Shown here: piece after piece, positions 57,477 through 64,000 of the stretch
How positions within the stretch are numbered: position 1 is the stretch's first letter
Layout of the letters: every line of letters begins with the position of its first letter
Source: Streptomyces sp. 1331.2
Lineage (GTDB): Bacteria > Actinomycetota > Actinomycetes > Streptomycetales > Streptomycetaceae
NCBI RefSeq assembly: GCF_900199205.1
Contig: NZ_OBMJ01000001.1
Span: forward strand, 7,247,001-7,311,000
Reading direction: 5' to 3'
DNA length: 64,000 nt
The notes under the pieces: model-generated
Told to the model about the DNA's origin: nothing
The model's input: the letters and a program-made list of their open reading frames with translations, nothing else
Databases searched by the model: none
Translations under genes and position numbers: made by a program

Positions 57477-57487
57477 CGAAACTTTAG
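57477..57487 (+). promoter_or_regulatory. Operator-like CGAAACTTTAG before bxlE
   Basis: It matches CGAAACTTTCG at 10 of 11 positions and overlaps the ribosome-binding region of bxlE (AGGAG at 57486-57490). A BxlR-bound site here would block the start of the bxlEFGA transcript. Confidence 0.55.
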
Positions 57488-57497
57488 GAGACTGCTG

Positions 57498-58789
57498 ATG
57501 AAGCGACGCACGTTAGTCGGTGCGCTCGGTCTGGCCGCGGCCATGGTGGGGATGACCGCCTGCGGCAGTGGCGGGTCCTCCGCCGGCGGGGACTCCGGCA
57601 CGATCCACGTGCTGGTCTACGGGGACGCCAGCAACAAGGTCGAGAAGCAACTGGTCGAGACCTTCAACAAGACCTCGAAGGTCAAGGCCGTCCTGGACAC
57701 CATCCCCGGCGCGGACTACCAGGCCAAGCTCAACACCGTCATCAACACCCCGCAGGCGCCGGACGTCTTCTTCAACTGGGGCGGCGGCAGCATCCAGCCC
57801 TACGTGAAGTCCGGCCTGCTGCTCCCGTTGGACGACATGATCGCCGCGGACCCGGGGCTGAAGAGCAACTTCCTGCCCTCGGTGTTCAACACCGCGGTGA
57901 TCGACGGCAAGTCCTACGGCATCCCGATGCGCGGCACCCAGCCCGTGCTGCTGTTCCACAACAAGAAGGTGCTGGCCGACGCGGGCCTGGGCGTCCCGAA
58001 GACCTGGGACGACCTGCTCGACGCCGTCCGGGTGCTCAAGGCCAAGGGCGTCACCCCGTTCGCCCTCGGCGGTGGTGACCAGTGGCCGACCCTGATGTGG
58101 TACGAGTACGTCTTCGACCGCGTCGCGGGCCCCGAGCTGTTCCAGAAGGCGCTGTCCGGCGACAAAGGCGCCTGGGAGAGCGAGGACGCCAAGAAGGCCC
58201 TGGGCATGCTCAAGCAGCTGGTCGACGCCGGCGCGTTCGGCTCGAACTTCGACTCGGTCAAGTTCACCGACGGCGGCTCCCCGGCCCTGCTCGCCAAGGG
58301 CAAGGCGGCCTTCGAGCTGATGGGCTCCTGGGAGTACGCCACCCAGCAGGACGCCAACCCCGACTTCGCCAAGGGCGCCCTCGGGTACGGCAGGTTCCCC
58401 GGCATCCCCGGCGGCAAGGGCGACCCGGCCAACGTGGTCGGCAACACCAACAACTTCTACTCGGTGCTGAAGAAGAGCAAGCACCCCGAGGCGGCGGCCG
58501 CCTTCCTGAAGCTCATGTACTCCGACGAGTTCGTGAAGGCGCAGCTGGCGATCGGCAACCTGCCGACCACCACCAACACCGAGCAGTTCCTCGGCACCGC
58601 GGCCAACCCCGACTACTCGAAGTACCAGTACGACCTGGTCAAGGCCGCCCCTCGTTCCAGCTGTCCTGGGACCAGGCGTACCCGCCGGCCGCCAACGCGC
58701 CGATCCACACCGCCGTCCAGCAGTTCTTCGACGGCAAGCTCGACGTGGACGGCTTCGCCAAGGCCATGCAGGCCCTGCCCGCCTCCTGA
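57498..58789 (+). pseudogene. bxlE: Xylobiose ABC transporter substrate-binding lipoprotein, with a one-base frameshift
   Basis: Lipoprotein signal MKRRTLVGALG...GMTACGSGG with lipobox Cys ~22, then a family 1 extracellular solute-binding domain (HVLVYGDASNKVEKQLVETF, NWGGGSIQPYV, PTLMWYEYVFDRV). The reading frame runs cleanly to DLVKAA at ~58646. The family-like C-terminus (SFQLSWDQAYPPAANAPIH ... ALPAS) is then in another frame and ends at TGA 58787. A single missing base in the run at 58647-58652 explains it. If real, the protein loses its last ~45 residues and reads on into unrelated sequence; it may be a sequencing error. Codon 6 is TTA, so translation may need the bldA tRNA. AGGAG lies before ATG 57498. 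Confidence 0.85.
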
Positions 58790-58800
58790 GGGGAACCGCC

Positions 58801-59763
58801 ATGAGTGCTTCCTCCTTCGTGTCCGCGTCCGGCCGCCGTCGGCGGGGTGCCGGACCGGTTCCCCGCCCCCGGGCGGCGAGCCGGTCCGGCGTCGGGGTGA
58901 CCCGCCCGGGCCTCGTCTGGGCCGTACCCGCGACGGTGTTCTTCCTGCTCTTCGCGATCGTGCCGCTGGTGCTGGTGGCGGTGCTCTCCTTCACCAGCTG
59001 GAACGGCGTCGACGCCCCCCGGTTCAACGGCCTCGCCAACTGGACCAGGCTGCTGCACGACCCGGTGATGACGCAGAGCGTCTGGCTGACCCTGCTGCTG
59101 ACCGCGGCCGGCGTGGTCGTGCAGACCCCGGTGAGCCTCCTGCTGGGCGTGTGGGCGGCCGGTCACCAGCGCAACCGCGCCGTGCTGTCCGCGATCTTCT
59201 TCGTCCCGCTGCTGCTGTCCGCGACCGCGGTCTCGGTGGTCTGGCGCGCCATCCTGGATCCCAACTTCGGCGTGTCATCGGAACTGGAATGGCTGTTCGG
59301 CGACGGCAATCTGATGGGAAGTCAGGGAAGCGCCATCGCGGTGCTCACCTTCGTCGGCATGTGGCAGTGGACGCCCATGCACGCCCTGCTCTACCAGGGC
59401 GGCGCCCGGGCGATCCCGCAGGTGCTCTACCAGGCCGCGTCGATCGACGGCGCGGGCAAGGTGCGTCAGTTCTTCCACATCACCCTGCCGCAGCTGCGGA
59501 ACACCGCCATCACCTCGGTGATCCTGATGGTGGTCGGCGGACTCACCACCTTCGACACCGTCCTCATCCTCACCCAGGGCGGTCCCGGCACCGACACCAC
59601 CAACAGCGCCTACTACATGTACCAACAGGCCTTCAAGAGCTTCGACTTCGGCGCAGGCTCGGCGATCGCCCTGGTCCTCGTGGTGGCCGCCACGCTGATC
59701 TCGCTCGCCGTCGTGCGCCTGTCCGGCTACGACCGGATGCGCAGCACCACGGAGGGACTGTGA
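58801..59763 (+). CDS. bxlF: ABC transporter permease 1 (xylobiose uptake)
   Basis: 320 residues with six transmembrane helices (LVWAVPATVFFLLFAIVPLVL, WLTLLLTAAGVVVQTPVSLLL, AIFFVPLLLSATAVSVVW, and so on) after a ~35-residue basic cytoplasmic start. The EAA loop that contacts the ATPase reads AASIDGAGKVRQFFHITLP. It starts 11 bp after the bxlE stop, with GAGGGGAACC upstream. It pairs with BxlG to make the membrane channel; the ATPase is probably a shared MsiK-type protein elsewhere, as in other streptomycetes, since none is in the operon. Confidence 0.93.
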   Translation: MSASSFVSASGRRRRGAGPVPRPRAASRSGVGVTRPGLVWAVPATVFFLLFAIVPLVLVAVLSFTSWNGVDAPRFNGLANWTRLLHDPVMTQSVWLTLLLTAAGVVVQTPVSLLLGVWAAGHQRNRAVLSAIFFVPLLLSATAVSVVWRAILDPNFGVSSELEWLFGDGNLMGSQGSAIAVLTFVGMWQWTPMHALLYQGGARAIPQVLYQAASIDGAGKVRQFFHITLPQLRNTAITSVILMVVGGLTTFDTVLILTQGGPGTDTTNSAYYMYQQAFKSFDFGAGSAIALVLVVAATLISLAVVRLSGYDRMRSTTEGL

Positions 59764-60581
59764 TGCGCCGGCGCCCCAACCACCTCGCCGGGCTCGGCTC
59801 GCTGGTCTGGCTGGCCCTGGTGGGCTTCCCGCTGTACGTCCTGCTGATCTCCACGTTCCGGACCCGCTCCGACTACTCCTCGCAGGGCCCGCTCACCTTC
59901 CCCTCCGAGCTGACCCTGCAGAACTACCTCGACGACTTCTCCAACGGCTTCGGCCGGGACTTCCTCAACACGCTCGTGGTCACCGTGAGCGTGGTCGCCA
60001 TCGTGCTGCTCGTGGTGCCCCCGCTCGCCTACGCCATCGTGCGGGCCCGGGGCCGGACCATCGGCACGGTCTTCCGGATCTTCCTGCTGGGGCTGGCGAT
60101 CCCGGCGCAGGCCGTGATCGTGCCGATGTTCTACGTCATCAGCAAGGCCGGCCTCTACGACCACCTGATCGGCGTCATCCTGCCCACCGCCGCGTTCTGC
60201 CTGCCGGTGTGCACGCTGGTCCTCACCGGCGCCATGCGGGACATCTCCGGCGAGCTCTACGAGGCCATGGCCATGGACGGCGCCTCGCCGTGGCGGGTCT
60301 TCTGGCAGCTGGTGCTGCCGCTGTCCAGGGGCGGCCTGTCGTCCGTCGTGGTCTTCGCCGCCCTGCAGGCGTGGAACGGCTTCCTGTTCCCGCTGATCCT
60401 CACCCAGTCGGAGAGCACCAAGGTCATCACCCTCGGCCTGTACGACTTCCAGACCGAGCACGGCGTCGACGTGCCCGGGCTGCTGAGCGCCGTCGTGCTG
60501 TCGATGCTCCCCGTCTTCGTCGTCTACCTGTTCGCCCGACGTGCCTTGGTCCAGGGCCTCATGGGCGTCGGAGGGAAGTGA
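59763..60581 (+). CDS. bxlG: ABC transporter permease 2 (xylobiose uptake)
   Basis: 272 residues, overlapping bxlF by one base (TGATG). Six helices (LGSLVWLALVGFPLYVLLIS, FLNTLVVTVSVVAIVLLVVPPLAYAIV, FLLGLAIPAQAVIVPMFYVI, etc.) and an EAA loop YEAMAMDGASPWRVFWQLVLP of the CUT1 family. It is followed directly by bxlA. A continuous open frame from bxlE into this gene is an artefact of the bxlE frameshift. Confidence 0.94.
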   Translation: MRRRPNHLAGLGSLVWLALVGFPLYVLLISTFRTRSDYSSQGPLTFPSELTLQNYLDDFSNGFGRDFLNTLVVTVSVVAIVLLVVPPLAYAIVRARGRTIGTVFRIFLLGLAIPAQAVIVPMFYVISKAGLYDHLIGVILPTAAFCLPVCTLVLTGAMRDISGELYEAMAMDGASPWRVFWQLVLPLSRGGLSSVVVFAALQAWNGFLFPLILTQSESTKVITLGLYDFQTEHGVDVPGLLSAVVLSMLPVFVVYLFARRALVQGLMGVGGK

Positions 60582-60589
60582 CCGGCACC

Positions 60590-62950
60590 ATGAACCTCGC
60601 CGCCCCGTCCGCTGAACCGACCGACCGCTGGCGCGACCGCGCGCTCAGCCCCGAGGAACGCGCGCACGCCCTGATCGCCGAGATGACGCTGCCGGAGAAA
60701 CTGGCCCAGCTCGTCGGCGTCTGGGTCGGCGCCTCCGACGAGGGCGGCGACGTCGCCCCGCACCAACACGACATGGAGGAGGCACCCGACCTCGACGACC
60801 TGCTCCCGTCCGGACTCGGCCAGTTGACCCGGCCCTTCGGCACGGCACCGGTCGACCCGGCGCTGGGCGCGCTCTCGCTCGCCCGCAGTCAGCAGCGCAT
60901 CGCCGCCGCCAACCGGTTCGGCATCCCCGCCCTCGCGCACGAGGAGTGCCTGGCCGGGTTCGCCGCCTGGGGCGCCACCGCCTACCCGGTGCCGCTCTCC
61001 TGGGGCGCCACCTTCGATCCGGACCTGATCCGGCGGATGGCTGCCGCCATCGGGCGCGACCTGCGCGCGGTCGGCATCCACCAGGGCCTGGCCCCCGTCC
61101 TCGACGTCGTCCGCGACGCCCGCTGGGGCCGGGTCGAGGAGACCATCGGCGAAGACCCCTACCTGGTCGGCACGGTGGCCACCGCCTACGTCCAGGGCCT
61201 GGAGTCCGCCGGGATCGTGGCCACGCTCAAGCACTTCGCCGGCTACTCCGCCTCGCGCGCCGGACGCAACCTCGCCCCCGTGGGCATGGGCACCCGCGAA
61301 CGCGCCGACGTGATCCTCCCGCCCTTCGAGATGGCGGTGCGCGAGGGCCGCCCCCGGTCGGTCATGCACGCCTACACCGACACCGACGGCGTCCCCTCGG
61401 CCGCCGACGAGGCGCTGCTCACCGGGCTGCTGCGCGACACCTGGGGCTTCGAGGGGACGGTGGTCGCCGACTACTTCGGCATCGCCTTCCTCAAGCTGCT
61501 GCACGGCGTCGCCGGGGACTGGGCCGAGGCGGCGGCCCTCGCCCTGGCCAGTGGCGTGGACGTGGAGCTGCCGACGGTCAAGACCTTCGGCGAGCCGCTG
61601 CTGCGCGCCGTCGAGGACGGGACGGTGTCCGAGGCGCTGGTCGACCGGGCGCTGCGCCGGGTGCTGGTGCAGAAGGCCCAACTCGGCCTGCTGGACGAGG
61701 ACTGGGACGCCGTCCCGGCGGCGCTCTCCGGCCGCCCGCTCGACGACCCGGCCAGGCTGCGCGGCTCGGTCGACCTGGACGGCCCGGAGAACCGCGCCCT
61801 GGCCCGGGAGATCGCCGAGCAGGCCGTGGTGCTGCTGCGCAACGACGGCACCCTGCCGCTGCGCCACCCCCGCCGGATCGCGCTGATCGGCCCCAACGCC
61901 GACACCCCGACCTCGGTGCTCGGCTGCTACGCCTTCCCGGTGCACGTCGGCGGCCAGCACCCCGACGTCCCGATCGGCATCGAACTGCCGACGCTGCGAC
62001 AGGCGTTGGCGGCGGAGTTCCCCGGTAGCGAGCTCCGGACCGTGGCCGGGGCGAGCATCGACGGGGCCGACACCTCCGGCTTCGCCGAGGCCGTCGAGGC
62101 GGCCCGGAGCGCCGATGTCGCGATCGTCGCCCTGGGCGACCGGGCCGGCTTGTTCGGGCGCGGCACCAGCGGTGAGGGCTGCGACGCCGAGTCCCTGCAA
62201 CTGCCCGGCGTGCAGCAGCAGTTGCTCGACGCCCTGCTGGACACCGGCACGCCGGTCGTGCCGGTGCTGCTGGCCGGCCGTCCCTACGCGCTGGGGCGCG
62301 CGGTGACCGAGGCGGCGGCCCTGGTGCAGACCTTCTTCCCGGGCGAGGCCGGCACCGAGGCGGTCGCCGCCGTGCTCAGCGGACGGACCGACCCCTCGGG
62401 CCGGCTGCCCGTCAGCATCCCGGCCCGCCCGGGCGTCCAGCCCTCCACCTACCTCGCCGCCCGACTGGCCGGTCCGAGCGAGGTGTCCAGCACCGACCCC
62501 ACCCCGGCGTTCGGGTTCGGGCACGGCATCGGCTACACGACCTTCGCCTGGACCGACCTGGAGGTGGAGCAGGCGACCACCGCGACCGACGGGGCGGTCG
62601 GCCTCGCCTTCACCCTGCGCAACACCGGCGACCGGACCGGCAGCGAGACCGTCCAGCTCTACCTGCACGACCCGGTCGCCAGCGTGGTCCAGCCGGTGCA
62701 GCGGCTGATCGGCTACCGGCGGGTCACCCTCGCCGCGGGCACGCAGACCCGGCTGCGGGTCGTCGTCCCGGCGGACCTCGCGTCCTTCACCGGACGCGAC
62801 GGGCGACGCATCGTCGAGCCGGGGGAGTTGGAGCTGCGCGTCGCCGCCTCCAGTACCGACATCCGGCTCACCGCGACCGTCCGACTGGAGGGGCCGGTCC
62901 GCGTCCTGGACCACACCCGGCGCCTGCACCCGACGTTCCACTCCGCCTGA
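60590..62950 (+). CDS. bxlA: GH3 beta-xylosidase
   Basis: 786 residues from ATG 60590; GTG 60578 (overlapping the bxlG stop) is the alternative, but its spacing to GGAGGG is too short. The GH3 N-terminal barrel has LAHEECLAG, the substrate-binding KHFAGYS (Lys214-His215) and the nucleophile Asp294 in VVADYFG. The C-terminal alpha/beta sandwich (RIALIGPNADT, AIVALGDRAGLFGRGTSGEG) and FN3-like domain (FTLRNTGDRTGSETVQLYL) follow. No signal peptide is present, so it splits imported xylobiose in the cytoplasm. It completes the bxlEFGA operon. Confidence 0.94.
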   Translation: MNLAAPSAEPTDRWRDRALSPEERAHALIAEMTLPEKLAQLVGVWVGASDEGGDVAPHQHDMEEAPDLDDLLPSGLGQLTRPFGTAPVDPALGALSLARSQQRIAAANRFGIPALAHEECLAGFAAWGATAYPVPLSWGATFDPDLIRRMAAAIGRDLRAVGIHQGLAPVLDVVRDARWGRVEETIGEDPYLVGTVATAYVQGLESAGIVATLKHFAGYSASRAGRNLAPVGMGTRERADVILPPFEMAVREGRPRSVMHAYTDTDGVPSAADEALLTGLLRDTWGFEGTVVADYFGIAFLKLLHGVAGDWAEAAALALASGVDVELPTVKTFGEPLLRAVEDGTVSEALVDRALRRVLVQKAQLGLLDEDWDAVPAALSGRPLDDPARLRGSVDLDGPENRALAREIAEQAVVLLRNDGTLPLRHPRRIALIGPNADTPTSVLGCYAFPVHVGGQHPDVPIGIELPTLRQALAAEFPGSELRTVAGASIDGADTSGFAEAVEAARSADVAIVALGDRAGLFGRGTSGEGCDAESLQLPGVQQQLLDALLDTGTPVVPVLLAGRPYALGRAVTEAAALVQTFFPGEAGTEAVAAVLSGRTDPSGRLPVSIPARPGVQPSTYLAARLAGPSEVSSTDPTPAFGFGHGIGYTTFAWTDLEVEQATTATDGAVGLAFTLRNTGDRTGSETVQLYLHDPVASVVQPVQRLIGYRRVTLAAGTQTRLRVVVPADLASFTGRDGRRIVEPGELELRVAASSTDIRLTATVRLEGPVRVLDHTRRLHPTFHSA

Positions 62951-63077
62951 CCCGAGTACCGGTGGAGGTTCCTCCGCGGTGGCGGCCGTACCCGGTGGCA
63001 CCGCGGGTGGTGGCACCGCAGGTGGTGGCACCCAGGACCTCCTTCCCACCCACGACACACTCGAACGGAGAGATCCC

Positions 63078-64000
63078 GTGTTCCGCTTCCGCTCGTTGAC
63101 GTCCCGCTTACTGGGCCTGCTCGCCGCGGTCGGCCTCGCGGTCGGCCTGAGCCTGCAGGCGGCCCCGCAGGCCGCCGCCGCGTCGCTGACCCAGATCACG
63201 AACTTCGGCACCAACCCGACCGGGCTGCTGATGCACCTGTACGTGCCGAACAACGTCAGGCCCAACCCGCCGATCCTGCTGGCCCTGCACGGGTGCCAGG
63301 GGACCGGGCCCTACATGTACTCCAGCACCGACTTCGGGTCGCTGGCCGACCGGTACGGGTTCCTCGTCATCTACCCCTCGACGAACCCCAGCGGGAGCTG
63401 CTGGGACGTCTCCTCCGACCAGGCGCTGACCCGCAACGGCGGCAGTGACCCGGTCGGGCTGATGTCGATGATCACCTACGCGGAGCAGCACTACGGCGGC
63501 AACGCCGACGCCGTGTACGTGACCGGGGAGTCGTCGGGCGGGATGATGACGAACGTGATGCTCGCCGACTACCCCGACGTGTTCAAGGCGGGCGCGGCGT
63601 TCATGGGCGTGCCGTACCACTGCTTCTACACCGGCACCGTCCGCGGCTGGAACGGCCCCTGCGCCCAGGGGCAGGTCTCCATGACTCCGCAGCAGTGGGG
63701 CAGTCTGGTGCGTGGTGCCGATCGCGGCTACACCGGTCCGCGTCCGCGGGTGCAGCTGTGGCACGGGACCGCCGACACCACCCTCAGCCACAACAACCTC
63801 GGTGAAGAGATCAAGGAGTGGACCGACGTCCTCGGCGTGAGCCAGACCCCCTCGGCCACCGACACCCCCGCCGCGAACTGGAACCGCACCCGGTACGACA
63901 ACAGCGCCGGCGTCACCCAGGTCGAGGCGTACAGCATCGCCGGGGCCGGGCACCAACTGCCGGTGCAGGGTACGGCCATGGCGGCCACTGCCGTCCACTT
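63078..64000 (+). CDS. Secreted CE1/PHB-depolymerase-family esterase, 3' end beyond window
   Basis: At least 307 residues from GTG 63078 (ACGGAGAG upstream), open to the window edge. Signal peptide: FRFRSLTSRLLGLLAAVGL...QAAAA, cleavage ~38. The esterase domain has LALHGCQGTG (oxyanion), GESSGGMM (nucleophile Ser), WHGTADTTLSHNN (Asp) and GAGHQLP (His). Relatives include acetylxylan and feruloyl esterases and PHB depolymerases. Beside the xylan genes, deacetylation or feruloyl removal from xylan is most likely. Codon 11 is TTA (63108-63110), which suggests bldA dependence. A ricin or CBM domain may follow outside the window. Confidence 0.85.
   Translation, partial: MFRFRSLTSRLLGLLAAVGLAVGLSLQAAPQAAAASLTQITNFGTNPTGLLMHLYVPNNVRPNPPILLALHGCQGTGPYMYSSTDFGSLADRYGFLVIYPSTNPSGSCWDVSSDQALTRNGGSDPVGLMSMITYAEQHYGGNADAVYVTGESSGGMMTNVMLADYPDVFKAGAAFMGVPYHCFYTGTVRGWNGPCAQGQVSMTPQQWGSLVRGADRGYTGPRPRVQLWHGTADTTLSHNNLGEEIKEWTDVLGVSQTPSATDTPAANWNRTRYDNSAGVTQVEAYSIAGAGHQLPVQGTAMAATAVH

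Noticed and set aside
57498..60581. A single 1027-codon open frame spanning bxlE to bxlG
   Set aside because: The middle ~370 codons are an Arg/Pro-rich shadow of bxlF; the frame is joined only because of the bxlE frameshift and the absence of stops in GC-rich DNA.

Overview
The window is high-GC, densely packed DNA with GTG/ATG starts, translational overlaps, Tat/Sec exported glycoside hydrolases and many LacI-family regulators. It reads as a Streptomyces/Kitasatospora-type actinomycete. No rRNA, tRNA, CRISPR array, intact insertion sequence or phage genes were seen. Assignments come from reading the sequence and from recalled family knowledge; no database search was run.

Layout. 1-13514: mixed accessory genes. 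These are an alpha/beta hydrolase cut by the window edge with a divergent winged-helix regulator, a decayed beta-helix/CBM32/ricin gene remnant, a FadR-type GntR regulator, a DUF1254/DUF1214 protein, a PAS-GAF-SpoIIE-HATPase phosphatase, an exported endonuclease/exonuclease/phosphatase-fold enzyme with a jacalin-like lectin domain, a Tat-exported PAP2 phosphatase with an autotransporter-like strand repeat, an alditol oxidase and an HxlR regulator. 13515-37069: a thiopeptide-like RiPP cluster. 37189-51325: a cellulose-degradation block (GH6, GH5, GH48, second GH6 and GH1, with LacI regulators and CebR-type palindromes), interrupted by a stress protein and an anion permease. 51753-64000: a LacI regulator, then a xylan block (GH62, GH10, bxlR, bxlEFGA and a CE1-type esterase that runs off the right edge).

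The RiPP cluster is the most unusual part. Two tandem genes encode the same 55-residue precursor. Its leader resembles the thiomuracin/GE2270 class, and its core SSCCCCCPCCSCT has eight cysteines, five of them contiguous. Downstream, nine tightly coupled genes encode one ocin-ThiF-like leader-binding partner plus two copies each of a YcaO cyclodehydratase, a SagB-type dehydrogenase, a LanB-type glutamylation protein and a SpaB_C/thiopeptide-type protein. The expected logic is as follows. The partner binds the leader, the YcaO proteins cyclise Cys (and possibly Ser/Thr), the SagB proteins oxidise azolines to azoles, and the LanB-N/SpaB_C pairs dehydrate Ser. One SpaB_C protein may instead form the central pyridine by [4+2] cycloaddition. 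A cobalamin-dependent radical SAM protein and a luciferase-like monooxygenase are candidate tailoring enzymes. A DesK/NarL two-component pair with an ABC-2 transporter, convergent with the cluster, is a candidate export or self-protection module. No dedicated leader peptidase is visible.

Other features worth attention are a 337-bp almost perfect inverted repeat of CBM2 coding DNA flanking a GH6 gene, a one-base frameshift near the 3' end of bxlE, early TTA codons in two xylan genes, and several operator-like palindromes.
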